From contig JANQRB010000174.1 of assembly GCA_028284775.1 (NCBI GenBank), forward strand, positions 1-64,000: a stretch of DNA of 64,000 bases. The letters are read 5' to 3'. The translations under genes were made by a program, and so were the position numbers. Position 1 is the first letter of the stretch. Every line of letters starts with the position of its first letter. This document shows, one piece after another, positions 35,290 to 44,964 of the stretch. The notes beneath the pieces are model-generated. The model had not been told where the DNA came from and did not search any database. It saw nothing but the letters and a program-made list of their open reading frames with translations. This DNA comes from Candidatus Kapaibacterium sp. (lineage in GTDB: Bacteria; Bacteroidota; Ignavibacteria; Kapaibacteriales; UBA7675).

Positions 35290-36510
35290 GTGAACATTCT
35301 GCTAATACTACCCAGGATTCCCTTGCCGCTCAACGATGGCGGGGCCGTCGCGACCTACAACGGCCTCAAGCACCTGCATGCTGCGGGCCATCGGGTCACG
35401 GTGCTGGCCTTGAATCCGCTTAAACATCACCAGCCGCCGGCGTCGATGCAGGATGTCTGCACGACAATTCACAGTGTGCGAATCGATACGGACGTTAAAG
35501 CATCCCGGGCGCTCCTCCATCTCTTTGACGCAGTTCCCTATAAATACCGCCGTTTCTATTCGCCGGCTTTCGAAGCTTTGCTCGTGCAAATTCTTCAGAA
35601 CGAGTCTTTCGATATCGTGCAGATCGAACATTCGCCGATGGTCGTTTACACGGATACGATCAGGCAGCACAGCGACTGTCCGATCGTGTTGCGGAATCAT
35701 AATGTAGAATACATACTCGTGGAGCGGATGGCCGCTAACGCCGGATCCTTGCCCGCGCGATGGTATTTTCAGCATCTGGCCCGCGGAGCAAAGGGCTTCG
35801 AAGAGCGATATTATCAAAAGCTGGATGGCATTTTCGCCATGACCGAGATAGACTGCGAACGCATCCGGGGCCTGGGATTTCGAGGTCCGCTGGAAGCGAT
35901 CCCCTTAGGCGTAAATCTTGAAATGTTTGTCGAACGGGAAGACATCACAAGCCAATCAGATACGCTGTTTTATTTCGGCGCATTCGACTGGCGTCCGAAT
36001 TGCGAAGCGATTCATTGGTTTATGAAGGAAGTGTTTAACAAGCTGAAGCGGAGGCACCCGGAGTTGAAGCTGCATATCGGCGGTAAAAAACCTTCACCGG
36101 CGATACTGGCTTACGATAAGTTGGATGGTGTTGTCGTGCATCCCGATGTTCCCTCCGCGCCCGCATTCATGCAATCATACGATATCCTGATCGTTCCACT
36201 CTTGACAGGCGGCGGAATGCGGGTTAAGATCGTTGAAGCGATGGCGATGGCCAAGCCTATCATTTCAACACGTGTCGGAGCCGAAGGCATCCAGGCCAAG
36301 AATGGTGTCAATATCATGTTTGCCGAAACTGCGGAAGAGTTTATCGGGGCCATATCACGCCTGCTCGGCGATCGCGGTCTGAAAGACAATCTGGCTGCCA
36401 ATGCGCGCACAACAGCCCGCTCGACTTACAACTGGCAAAGCATTACATCGGCTACAATCAACTTTTACGAACGGATTCGCGAAAAGCATCGCACAGCAGT
36501 CGGAAGTTAA
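35290..36510 (+). CDS. GT4 family glycosyltransferase
   Basis: 406 residues from a GTG at 35290 (VNILLILPRIPLPLNDGGAV); the open frame begins 177 bp upstream, but that part has no family character. The GT-B fold shows GGAVATYNGLKHLHAAGHRV near the N-terminus and VLRNHNVEYILVERM. The donor half has LFYFGAFDWRPNCEAIHWF and VPLLTGGGMRVKIVEAMAMA, then KPIISTRVGAEGIQAKNGVN. This is the Glyco_trans_1_4 pattern seen in exopolysaccharide loci. It stands alone on plus between two minus-strand operons and ends just before a long palindrome. Confidence 0.9.
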   Translation: MNILLILPRIPLPLNDGGAVATYNGLKHLHAAGHRVTVLALNPLKHHQPPASMQDVCTTIHSVRIDTDVKASRALLHLFDAVPYKYRRFYSPAFEALLVQILQNESFDIVQIEHSPMVVYTDTIRQHSDCPIVLRNHNVEYILVERMAANAGSLPARWYFQHLARGAKGFEERYYQKLDGIFAMTEIDCERIRGLGFRGPLEAIPLGVNLEMFVEREDITSQSDTLFYFGAFDWRPNCEAIHWFMKEVFNKLKRRHPELKLHIGGKKPSPAILAYDKLDGVVVHPDVPSAPAFMQSYDILIVPLLTGGGMRVKIVEAMAMAKPIISTRVGAEGIQAKNGVNIMFAETAEEFIGAISRLLGDRGLKDNLAANARTTARSTYNWQSITSATINFYERIREKHRTAVGS

Positions 36511-36514
36511 CAAA

Positions 36515-36590
36515 GTGAGACAACGGCCTGCCCTATGGAATGCGCACTCATTTTCCATATAGTTAATTAGGGCGGGCAGGCCGGTCTCAC
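36515..36590. repeat. long nested inverted repeat after the GT4 gene
   Basis: GTGAGACAACGGCCTGCCC (36515-36533) is nearly the reverse complement of GGGCAGGCCGGTCTCAC (36574-36590); only the AA bulge differs. Inside, TATGGAA pairs with TTCCATA, so nearly the whole 76 bp can fold into one hairpin. It begins 4 bp after the stop at 36510 and AATTTT follows on plus. It may be a strong terminator for the GT4 gene or a small palindromic (MITE/REP-like) element; only one copy is evident in this window. Confidence 0.6.
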
Positions 36591-37334
36591 AATTTTGCGA
36601 ACAATGCGATTGGGCATTATTCGACTGCAACACTCGTTAATTGAAAGCTGGAGGCGTGGCCGGCCGTGAATCATCATAATATATTTCGGCAGCAATCCAC
36701 GACCGACCACCCTCACAGCACTTTCGCACCGTTCAGTTAACAATTTTCCGTTGATACAAATTGCGGAATGCAGCGCAGAGAGGATAAAGATCAGCACGGC
36801 TCCGACATCACTGCACGGACCGATCGCCACAATCGCTACATTAGTTTAATTGATCAATACAGGCCCAATTATTCCGACATTAACAATTTGACGGCGCCTT
36901 CCCTGCCGTGCGAGCAAAAAGCCGATTTGGCTTCAGCAATACGCACATGCGGCGCAGCCACTTCCGTAGTGCAGCACATTTCAATCCGGTGTTAAGTCCG
37001 TTTGCCCTTTCACCCGCATACTGTTCTAAACGATGGAATCCAAACCATGTGAGGGTATGCACATTGCCGATTGCGGGCGATGTTATCCAGTAGTTATGTA
37101 CACTTAAATGCAAACGTTGTAAAAGTAGTCTGTCGGAACCTCTGAAAGAAAAAAGTGATTCGTTAATTCGCTTAAGAGGTAGTATTGTGTCAGAGGCCTG
37201 ATGGGAGGATGTTAATCGATTTCTAATTCGGCGGACAACTTAAAAAATTCGATTTCGCGATGCAAGCCTTTTTACAGGGAAAAATTATTCCCTTGTTGTC
37301 GGGAGCTGCATCGCAATGTATGTGGGCGGAACAG
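36591..37334. other. gene-free stretch
   Basis: 744 bp without a convincing gene. The 87-codon minus-strand frame reaching into 36567-36830 runs through the palindrome and has no recognisable features. A small hairpin, AGGGAA/TTCCCT (37276-37281 with 37288-37293), lies about 40 bp after the sufE stop. No tRNA, promoter or repeat could be supported otherwise. The region is slightly richer in A/T than its surroundings. Confidence 0.6.
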
Positions 37335-37748
37335 CTATGCGCTCATCTGCCGCGCGTAACTTCTTATCTGCTCCACAAAGGCTTCGATACCGGTTGAGTG
37401 GTTGACGGATTGAAAGGTATCCATGCCGATCTCGGATAAAAAGTCCGGCGGCGTGTTCAGGATGTCGCCGGCTGTTTGCCGGGAATACACCCGCAGCAGC
37501 AAGGCAATGAGGCCGCGCATCTGGAGTGAATCGCTATTGGCGTGGATAGTGATGCGATCGCCATCGAGCGCGGCTCTGTGCCAGATCACAGTCTGGCAGC
37601 TCATCAGCGTATGTTCGGTGGTTTTAAGGTCCTCCGGAAAAGGCGGAAGAGAGCGGCCCATTTTGATGATATGACGGTATTTGTCTTCCCAGGTGTCGAG
37701 TGCCGCAAATTCTTTGATAATTTCGCCCTGAATTTCCCTGCAGCCCAT
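37335..37748 (-). CDS. sufE: SufE-family cysteine desulfuration protein
   Basis: 137 residues, the usual length. SufE accepts the persulfide sulfur from the cysteine desulfurase SufS and passes it to the SufBCD Fe-S cluster scaffold. The family pattern is clear: EEFAAL-type helix, then DKYRHIIKMGRSLPPFPED, and the acceptor cysteine in LMSCQTVIWHRA (canonical GCQSxVW). LLLRVYSRQTAGDIL follows, then a helical C-terminus. No other suf genes are nearby. It lies 115 bp after the Wzi-like gene on the same strand, probably its own unit. Confidence 0.93.
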   Translation of the reverse strand: MGCREIQGEIIKEFAALDTWEDKYRHIIKMGRSLPPFPEDLKTTEHTLMSCQTVIWHRAALDGDRITIHANSDSLQMRGLIALLLRVYSRQTAGDILNTPPDFLSEIGMDTFQSVNHSTGIEAFVEQIRSYARQMSA

Positions 37749-37863
37749 AGCCTTTCACACGTGTAATGAATAAGAAACCGAATTGTCAGCGATCCGCTGC
37801 GAATCGACAAAATTACGAAAAAAAGATTGATTTCGGTACAACTGCCCGAGGAAAAACGGCCTG

Positions 37864-39507
37864 CTAAAACTCGCCGAAACGCAGTGCCAGCCTAGCCTGG
37901 TGACTGCTGCTGCCGTCAAGGTTGCTTAACTGATACAGGGCCTGAATGTTAAATCCGCGCAGCAACTCGACCCCGGCGGCCAGAGAAAGTGTAAACTGCC
38001 GCTCGACATCGCCGTCGAGAAAGGGCGCTATCTCACTATCTTCGGAGCGGCGCGCCATCAGAATGTCGCCCCCGACATTCTTAAGAAGAACGGGGCCCTC
38101 GCTTGATTCCCCGTAGATATTGCGACCGTGCCGTCGGTAGCCCGCCGAAAGCTGTAAAGGATAGCGATTGCCCCACCAGTACTGCAGCCGCGCGCGCAGC
38201 TCGTCGGCATTGGGCGGCAGGTTACCCGCCAGCGCCAGACCGTCGTTAGTGAAAGAGTTCTGCACGTTAAAATGGCTGTAGGTATAGGGGTTGACCCGCG
38301 AGTATTCCAGGGTCAGATCCAATGGCAGTTGCGGCGCCATCATCATACCGATTGTAAAAGCGCTCTTGTTGCCCGAAAAGTCGTCGCCGATGCGCGAGAA
38401 CTGGATGTCATCGAGAAAAAAGCTGCCCCGCAGCTCCAGGCCGTCAAGGGGACGCAGTGTGGCATCCAGCCCCAGGGCGCTATTGTCGCGATCGCGCAGC
38501 GAATGTTCGATCGATTTGAAAAAACTCAAGGGGTTGAGGTACGCCAGGTCGATGTTGCGGTCGCCGTAAACTACCGATTCGACCAGCCCCACCTGGAAGC
38601 TGCGCGCGCGGTAGTCGAAGCGGTGATAGGCCATATACTTGGCGGGTATCAGCGCTTCGGGACCAGATTGAAAGTTCGTGACGGGCAGCGCGAGCAGCGA
38701 CAGATGGGAAAAGCGATATTCAAAGCTGTCGAACTGCGCCCCCAGGCTAATCGCATCAGAGGGCGCGGCGTTGTTGGAAAGAAAAATATTCGAGAAATAT
38801 GCGGCGCCGGAAAGACGCTTCTGGCGGCCCAGACTGGCAAAGAACCACTCGTGCTCCACCCGGATATGCGAGTCCGTGAAGTCGAAGTCGCTCTCGAGTT
38901 CGCCGAATTTTACATTGCGGCGCAATAAAGGATCTTCAAGGGCGAGTTCCCTGTCGCCGGTCAGCACCGCGCCGTTACTTACCTGCAGGTAGTAACCAAG
39001 GGTATTGCTCAGGCTGCCGTGCAGCCGCAGTCCGAATTGCCCGAGGCCCACATTGCGCGAACTGTCGGCACCTTGCTGCAAACGGAGTTCCAGCGAGGCA
39101 AGCGGTTCCAGGCGCAGCGCGGCGTTGGAGTCCGTATAGTGATAGACGAATTTCTCGCCGGAGCCAAACAGGGGGCCGAAGAAGAGTTGCGTGGAGTCGC
39201 TGTCGCTGGCAAACATGACGGCACGCGGCGCTTCCCGCAGACCGAACTCGCGTTCGAAAGCGCTCAGCAAACTTTCTTCAGCATTGTCAAGCGCCGCTTC
39301 CTTTTCGCGCAGCAAGGCCAGAGCGCCGACAATACGAGCACGAGCCAGCGGCAGCTCCGCCATGGCAAAATTCTCCAGCAGTCCGCGAGTCTGCGCACGT
39401 TCGAGAAACATATAGACCGGGTGAGCGATATGCACATTCTCGATCTGAGCGCTCGCGATCTTGCCGAAAAGTATCAGCGAAACGACAAATAATGCGGTCT
39501 TGGGCAT
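37864..39507 (-). CDS. Wzi-like capsule assembly outer-membrane protein
   Basis: 547 residues from the ATG at 39507, which begins a signal peptide (MPKTALFVVSLILFGKIASA); the frame is open another 56 codons without a signal. A short helical region (about 30-100) precedes a long run of alternating strands ending in Phe, as in outer-membrane barrels. KYMAYHRFDYR and VYGDRNIDLAYLNPLSFFKSIEHSLRDRDN are typical of the Wzi/capsule assembly family. Wzi binds exported capsule at the cell surface. The ATG overlaps the stop of the Wza-like gene by one base (TAATG), so the two are coupled. Confidence 0.82.
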   Translation of the reverse strand: MPKTALFVVSLILFGKIASAQIENVHIAHPVYMFLERAQTRGLLENFAMAELPLARARIVGALALLREKEAALDNAEESLLSAFEREFGLREAPRAVMFASDSDSTQLFFGPLFGSGEKFVYHYTDSNAALRLEPLASLELRLQQGADSSRNVGLGQFGLRLHGSLSNTLGYYLQVSNGAVLTGDRELALEDPLLRRNVKFGELESDFDFTDSHIRVEHEWFFASLGRQKRLSGAAYFSNIFLSNNAAPSDAISLGAQFDSFEYRFSHLSLLALPVTNFQSGPEALIPAKYMAYHRFDYRARSFQVGLVESVVYGDRNIDLAYLNPLSFFKSIEHSLRDRDNSALGLDATLRPLDGLELRGSFFLDDIQFSRIGDDFSGNKSAFTIGMMMAPQLPLDLTLEYSRVNPYTYSHFNVQNSFTNDGLALAGNLPPNADELRARLQYWWGNRYPLQLSAGYRRHGRNIYGESSEGPVLLKNVGGDILMARRSEDSEIAPFLDGDVERQFTLSLAAGVELLRGFNIQALYQLSNLDGSSSHQARLALRFGEF

Positions 39508-41270
39508 TAGCGAAAAAAGTTGACGATTGTGGATATCAGGAACACGGCCGATGATGCGATGCTGACATACAGGCCATACTTCTGCTCTTCGATGCCCGGC
39601 GGAAATTCGGGCTCGCGCGGGACATAAATCTGATCGCCGGACTCCACGACAATCTGCTGTTCGCCCTCCAGCCACACCCGTGTCCGCCCTTTGATCAAAG
39701 AGGCGCGATCGATTTCAGCACCGACGCTGGGTCCTCCGACCCGTTCGATGTACCAGGAGAGCGTTTTGCCCGGCACATACTCCACATAGCCCGGCTGCAT
39801 CACATGACCGAAGACAAAGACATTATGAGGATTCCCCGGCACGGTAATGACATCGCCGTCCTGCAGGGGCACATTGTCCCGGGAAGAATTGCTGTCGAAT
39901 GCCGCGACGAAGTCGCAGGACACGACCGGACGACGATTGAGCATGTGCACATTATAACGCGCCGTATCACCCAGTCCGAGCGGACTATACTGGTACATGC
40001 GGCGCAAAGCGCTAAGACGGTCTTCTTCGGCCTGGGCCAGCAGATCACGCCGCTGGATATAAGCCAGCGGCAAGTAGGCATCTTCCGTGAATCCCCCCGC
40101 TTGGTCGATGATTTCACGCAGGCGCGTCACGCCAGGCTGTACAATATAGGTGCCGGGTCGCAAGACCTCGCCCGAGACGGCAACCGTGGATATCCCGGCC
40201 GCGGCGCTGCTCTTTTCTTCAACGATGATCTTGCCGCCCGGAGTCACTTCCAAATCACCGCTGCCCGCAAGGACAGCCGCCACATCGATCTTTTGTTTCC
40301 TGCCGGCCTCGCCGTCGAAATAATAGACGGCCGTGGAGTCGGCGCTCTCGGTCAGACCATAGCTTGCTTTAAGCAAAAACGACAGCCGATCGCCTTCACG
40401 GAAGGGCAAGACGGTGGGACGGCGAACGGCGCCGGCGATCGAAATGGTCGGAGCATTCACAATCTCGAAGGGAACGAAAATTTCATCGCCTTCCCGCAGA
40501 GTAGGGTCGGCGGGCGCATCGTCATTAATTCTCGCACGGAGTTCGTCGGCAATCACCGATTCACCGTTCTTGCGAAACACCATCGTAAAACGCGAGGCAT
40601 AACTACCGACATACTGAGCGCCCTGGCCTGCCGATCGTTCTTTCCGAAGCTGCGCGTCCGTCGGGCGCGCCTGCCGTTCGGTGGCAATATCCGTACTAAT
40701 GCTGGGAGAATTGAGTTGGTTGGCGAGTTTGACCGCCGTCGAAGCTTTGATGCTCGCCGGCAGGATATACATTCGCGGAAAGGCCACGTTGCCGCCGATA
40801 TTAACATAAATCATCCGGGCCTGCACCAACGTCAGCGATACGCCCCAATTGGCATTACGCTGCTTATAGACCTCGGTAATGGCATTCCGCGCCTCGGCCA
40901 GCGTCAGCCCGCGTACGCTCACATTGCCGATTCGCGGCAGGAGCACCGCGCTCTCCGGCGATACGATCAATGGATACTCACCCGACATTGCACCGACGAG
41001 CTGCAGCATCATTATATCGCCGGGGCCGACATAATAACTTTCAGGGTCGACGACATTGTCGATCGCAAAATTAAACTCTCCCTGATTCATGAAGTTCGAA
41101 ATTGCTGATCCCCCCCCTTGCAGATCGAACAGGGGGTTGGATTCATCGGACAACAGTCCGTCGTTCTGCGCTCTGAGGGGTAGGCCTGTCGCAGCGCCCG
41201 CAAGCGCGCCAACCAGGATCAGACGCAGGATCAATTTCTGAAATAGTGATTGCACAAATCTCGTTTGCAT
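39507..41270 (-). CDS. Wza-like polysaccharide export protein with SLBB domains
   Basis: 587 residues from the ATG at 41270, followed by a signal peptide (about 15-35). It contains the Poly_export domain (YYVGPGDIMMLQLVGAMSGE ... PRIGNVSVRGLTLAEARNAI) and at least three SLBB domains (VSGEVLRPGTYIVQPGVTRL, VFGHVMQPGYVEYVPGKTL, and SIAGAVRRPTVLPFREGDRL). A C-terminal hydrophobic segment, VSIASSAVFLISTIVNFF, could be the outer-membrane helix. It would form the export channel for the glycan. No Wzc tyrosine kinase is found nearby. It starts 13 bp after wecB. Confidence 0.88.
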   Translation of the reverse strand: MQTRFVQSLFQKLILRLILVGALAGAATGLPLRAQNDGLLSDESNPLFDLQGGGSAISNFMNQGEFNFAIDNVVDPESYYVGPGDIMMLQLVGAMSGEYPLIVSPESAVLLPRIGNVSVRGLTLAEARNAITEVYKQRNANWGVSLTLVQARMIYVNIGGNVAFPRMYILPASIKASTAVKLANQLNSPSISTDIATERQARPTDAQLRKERSAGQGAQYVGSYASRFTMVFRKNGESVIADELRARINDDAPADPTLREGDEIFVPFEIVNAPTISIAGAVRRPTVLPFREGDRLSFLLKASYGLTESADSTAVYYFDGEAGRKQKIDVAAVLAGSGDLEVTPGGKIIVEEKSSAAAGISTVAVSGEVLRPGTYIVQPGVTRLREIIDQAGGFTEDAYLPLAYIQRRDLLAQAEEDRLSALRRMYQYSPLGLGDTARYNVHMLNRRPVVSCDFVAAFDSNSSRDNVPLQDGDVITVPGNPHNVFVFGHVMQPGYVEYVPGKTLSWYIERVGGPSVGAEIDRASLIKGRTRVWLEGEQQIVVESGDQIYVPREPEFPPGIEEQKYGLYVSIASSAVFLISTIVNFFR

Positions 41271-41283
41271 GAACTCGGTAACA

Positions 41284-42399
41284 TTAGTTTTTGTGTTTTC
41301 CAAGGCATTGGTCAAGGATAATCTCGGCAATTCGCTCTCCCGCCTTACCGTCCCACAAGGGCGGCAGGCTGCCTTCCGGCCTGGCTTCGTGCAGCATGGC
41401 ATGCAGGGCCCGCCTCAATGCTTCGGCCTGCGGCGGCACAAGGCGGTTGGTACCGAGAGTAAGCGTCACGGGACGCTCGGTGCTGGTTCGCATTGTAATG
41501 CAGGGCACGCCCAGGACCGTTGTTTCTTCCTGGATGCCGCCCGAGTCCGTCAAAACAAAATCGGCTTCGCGCATCAGCGCCAGAAAGCGCACGGGGCTCT
41601 GCGGCTCCAGGGCAAGAATCGCGGGGTTGTCACTCAGATAGCGCTGCAGACCAAAGCCTTCGATACTGGCGCGCGTTCGCGGATGGAGCGGCAAAACGAG
41701 CTTGCGATGCCCGGCCAGTTCCGTCAGCACCTCCAGCAAAGCCTTAAGCTGGGCTTTGTCGTCGACGTTACTGGGCCGATGGAGGGTAATAAGCGCGTAT
41801 TGCTGCGGCTCAAGTCCCAGGCTCGACCGAACATCCGATCGGCGGGCGGCGGGCAGGGCAAAATGCAGCGAATCGATCATAGTGTTGCCTACGAAAAAGA
41901 TTCGTTCGCGCACCCAGCCTTCGCCGAGCAGATTGTCCAGGCCGCTTTGCTCCGTCACGAAAGCATAATTGCAGATCGCATCCGTCGCGACGCGATTGAC
42001 CTCTTCGGGCATTGCCCGGTCGTAGCTGCGCAGCCCCGCTTCCACATGCGCCACCGGAATTCCCATCTTGACCGCGGTCAGAGCGCAGGCAATGGTGGAA
42101 TTGACATCCCCGACCACCAGAACAAGATCGGGCTTTTGTTCAAGCAGCACGCTCTCGAAACTTTGCATAACACGGGCGGTTACCTGGGCATGGGATCCCG
42201 ATCCTACTCCCAGATACACTGCCGGCTCAGGCAGCTGGAGTTCCTGGAAAAAGACGTCGGACATATTGTAATCGTAATGCTGGCCGGTATGAACGATTTT
42301 GTGCTGAACCGCCGCGGCGTGTTTTGCAAATGCGCGGTGAATAGGAGCTACTTTCATAAAATTTGGTCGGGCGCCCACCACCGACAGAATACTCTTCAT
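41284..42399 (-). CDS. wecB: UDP-N-acetylglucosamine 2-epimerase
   Basis: 371 residues, normal length, non-hydrolysing type. It makes UDP-ManNAc from UDP-GlcNAc. Motifs are VVGARPNFMKVAPIHRAF at the N-terminus, HTGQHYDYNMSDVFFQEL, VEAGLRSYDRAMPEEVNR, ITLHRPSNVD and TDSGGIQEETTVLGVP, all typical of WecB. The ATG overlaps the end of the dehydrogenase gene (ATGA). With that dehydrogenase it could supply a ManNAc-type uronic acid for the exported glycan. Confidence 0.95.
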   Translation of the reverse strand: MKSILSVVGARPNFMKVAPIHRAFAKHAAAVQHKIVHTGQHYDYNMSDVFFQELQLPEPAVYLGVGSGSHAQVTARVMQSFESVLLEQKPDLVLVVGDVNSTIACALTAVKMGIPVAHVEAGLRSYDRAMPEEVNRVATDAICNYAFVTEQSGLDNLLGEGWVRERIFFVGNTMIDSLHFALPAARRSDVRSSLGLEPQQYALITLHRPSNVDDKAQLKALLEVLTELAGHRKLVLPLHPRTRASIEGFGLQRYLSDNPAILALEPQSPVRFLALMREADFVLTDSGGIQEETTVLGVPCITMRTSTERPVTLTLGTNRLVPPQAEALRRALHAMLHEARPEGSLPPLWDGKAGERIAEIILDQCLGKHKN

Positions 42400-43757
42400 C
42401 GGCCGTCCCCGAGCAGCACGACATTGTCGCTCTCCGCGGCGACTTCCTTACAGGCGTTGCGGGTATCGATCACCATCTTGCTGTGCGCAACGATCATTTC
42501 GTAATCAAATACCGTATGGTCGGTTGTGATTACCACGACGTTGAACTGACGGAGCACATCGGGCGTCAGCTTCGGGATAGACGTCATTTCGCGTCCCTCC
42601 AGTTCCATGGCGGGCACGAAGGGATCGTGATACTCCAGGTTCACCACGCCGTCGGCCAGCAGCAGATCCATTACTTTAAGCGCGGGCGAATGCCGCAGAT
42701 CGTCGACATCGCGTTTGAAAGCCACGCCCAGCAGCAAAATGCGCGCATCGGCCATCGTCACCGGCTGGCGGGCAATTGCGCGAGTAATCATATCGCGCAC
42801 ATAGAAGGGCATCGACTCGTTGACTTCAGCCGCCAGCGTAATGAAATTGGTGACGAAATCGTGTTCGCGCGCTGCCCACGAAAGATAATAGGGGTCGATC
42901 AGGATGCAGTGGCCGCCGATTCCCGGCCCCGGATAAAAGGGCATAAAGCCGAAAGGCTTGGTGCTCGCCGCCTGGATGACTTCCCAGACGTTGATGCCGC
43001 CCATGCGGTCGCAGAGCCGCGCCAGCTCGTTGACAAGCGCAATATTGACGCTGCGAAATATGTTCTCCAGCAGTTTAGACATTTCGGCAGCTTTCGGCCC
43101 CGAGACCGACATTATCTGATCGATGATAAGCCGGTTGACGGCACAGGCCAGCTCGGTGCAATTCGGCGTCAGGCCGCCAACGACGATCGGCGTATTGCCC
43201 GTGTGAAATTTCTGATTGCCGGGATCGATCCGCTCGGGTGAGAATGCCAGGTAAAAGTCCTGACCGGCCTTCAGTCCGCTGTTTTCCAGGATCGGCTGCA
43301 CGTGGCCTTCAGTCGTATTCGGGAAGGTGGTGCTTTTGAGAATGACAATCTGCCCCGGTTTGAGATGCTCGGCAATTTTCGCCGAGGCATTGACGATATA
43401 CCGAATATCGGGATCTTTATTTTCCGTGAAGGGCGTCGGAACACAGATAAAAAGGGCATCGCAGTCTGCGCAGGCAGCGTAGTCGCTGGTGGCGCTCAGG
43501 GTACCATCGGCGACGAGTTCGCGGACATGCGCGTCGTCGATATCGCGAATGTAATTGCGGCCCTCCTGGATCTGCCGGACTTTGTCTTCGTCAATTTCGA
43601 TTCCGATGGCGCGAATCCCCTGACGGGCGAACTCCACGGCAAGCGGCAGGCCGACATAGCCAAGTCCGATTATTCCAATGACGATCCGGCGTTCACGGAT
43701 GCGCTCTTCCAGCTCCGCCCTTGCTTCCTTCGCTCTTGTATCTTTGTCAGGTATCAT
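42396..43757 (-). CDS. UDP-N-acetylhexosamine 6-dehydrogenase (WbpA/WecC type)
   Basis: A 453-residue NAD-dependent four-electron oxidase. The Rossmann motif GLGYVGLPLAVEFA is near residue 32. CVPTPF, SPERIDPGN, and the catalytic cysteine in GPGIGGHCILIDPYYLSW follow. The C-terminal domain starts at LLLGVAFKRDVDDLRHSPAL. The cysteine motif followed by IDPYYL is typical of enzymes that oxidise UDP-GlcNAc or UDP-ManNAc rather than UDP-glucose. It follows rfbB by 3 bp and overlaps wecB by four. Confidence 0.92.
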   Translation of the reverse strand: MIPDKDTRAKEARAELEERIRERRIVIGIIGLGYVGLPLAVEFARQGIRAIGIEIDEDKVRQIQEGRNYIRDIDDAHVRELVADGTLSATSDYAACADCDALFICVPTPFTENKDPDIRYIVNASAKIAEHLKPGQIVILKSTTFPNTTEGHVQPILENSGLKAGQDFYLAFSPERIDPGNQKFHTGNTPIVVGGLTPNCTELACAVNRLIIDQIMSVSGPKAAEMSKLLENIFRSVNIALVNELARLCDRMGGINVWEVIQAASTKPFGFMPFYPGPGIGGHCILIDPYYLSWAAREHDFVTNFITLAAEVNESMPFYVRDMITRAIARQPVTMADARILLLGVAFKRDVDDLRHSPALKVMDLLLADGVVNLEYHDPFVPAMELEGREMTSIPKLTPDVLRQFNVVVITTDHTVFDYEMIVAHSKMVIDTRNACKEVAAESDNVVLLGDGR

Positions 43758-43760
43758 CGT

Positions 43761-44780
43761 TCAGTTCAATCGCTTCTGATATTGAGTAGCGTAGTAATTT
43801 CTGTACGCGCCGGAGCGAACACTTGCGGCCCAGGAGGGATTCTGCCGATACCAGCCGACAATATCCGCCAGCGCCTTCCCGAATGAAGATTGCGGCTCCC
43901 AGCCGAGCTCCCGCTTGATTTTGCCGGCGTCCACGGCATAGCGCTGATCGTGCCCGGGACGATCCGTCACGAATCGAATCAGAGATTCCGGCTTGCCCAG
44001 CAACGCCAGAATCGCCTTGACGGTGTCGATGTTGCTCATCTCGCAGCTTGCGCCGATGTTATACACCTCAGCACTACGTCCGCGTTCAAATACCTGCCGG
44101 ATGGCCCGGCAGTGATCATCGACGTGAATCCAGTCGCGCACATTCGTGCCATCGCCGTAGACCGGCAGCGGCTGGTCTTCCAGGGCGTTTAAGATCATTA
44201 ATGGAATCAGTTTTTCCGGGAACTGGTAGGGACCGAAATTATTTGAGCAGCGCGTGATAACGACGTCCAGGTCGTGGGTCTGGGCGTAGGCAAAGATCAT
44301 GACATCCGCCGCTGCCTTCGAGGCTGCATAGGGGGAATTGGGTTTCAGCGGCGATGATTCACTGAATCGGCCTTCGGCGCCCAGCGACCCGTATACTTCG
44401 TCGGTTGAAATCTGCAGATAGCGCCGGACTCCATGACGACGGACGGCCTCGAGCAGAGAGACCGTGCCGCTGATGTTGCTGTGCACAAAGGGACCGGCAT
44501 CGAGAATGGAACGGTCCACATGAGTTTCGGCGGCAAAATTGATAATACCGCTTAGCTCCTGCGTCCCCAGGATGTAATCCAGTAATTCGGCATTGCAAAT
44601 GTCGCCGCGTACAAACTGATAACGGCCGTTGTCTTCCACATCCCGCAAGCTTTCCAGATTGCCGGCATAGGTCAGCGCATCGAGGTTGATCACGCGATAA
44701 TCGCTCTCGCGCAGCAGCATGCGAATGAAATTGCAACCGATAAAGCCTGCTCCACCCGTTACGAGAAGCGTCTCAGCCAT
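43761..44780 (-). CDS. rfbB: dTDP-glucose 4,6-dehydratase
   Basis: 339 residues. It converts dTDP-glucose to dTDP-4-keto-6-deoxyglucose on the way to rhamnose or other deoxysugars. NAD site GGAGFIGCNFIR (about residues 8-19), RGDICNAELL, FAAETHVDRSI, STDEVYGSLGAEG (Thr/Asp/Glu catalytic set) and the Tyr-x3-Lys in SPYAASKAAADVM. RfbA, C and D are not in this window. It is the first gene of the operon 44780-37864 and has 184 bp upstream to the PorV-like gene's stop. Confidence 0.95.
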   Translation of the reverse strand: MAETLLVTGGAGFIGCNFIRMLLRESDYRVINLDALTYAGNLESLRDVEDNGRYQFVRGDICNAELLDYILGTQELSGIINFAAETHVDRSILDAGPFVHSNISGTVSLLEAVRRHGVRRYLQISTDEVYGSLGAEGRFSESSPLKPNSPYAASKAAADVMIFAYAQTHDLDVVITRCSNNFGPYQFPEKLIPLMILNALEDQPLPVYGDGTNVRDWIHVDDHCRAIRQVFERGRSAEVYNIGASCEMSNIDTVKAILALLGKPESLIRFVTDRPGHDQRYAVDAGKIKRELGWEPQSSFGKALADIVGWYRQNPSWAASVRSGAYRNYYATQYQKRLN

Positions 44781-44964
44781 ACCTGCCTTATGAATAAAAG
44801 AGTGAGGATTCCGATTGCCCGCAACGGCAAACTTGCAATTTACCGAATGCGACGCGCTTTACAAAAGCCTGTCCGATAGCTCATGCTATACAGTCCTACT
44901 GTGTCAGGGTACAGAAGCCTGGCACTGTGCGCCCGAATCGAGGTACTTTTAATGCGGAGAGAAG

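Noticed and set aside
36567..36830. 87-codon minus-strand frame
   Set aside because: Runs through the long palindrome, no family, no ribosome binding site.
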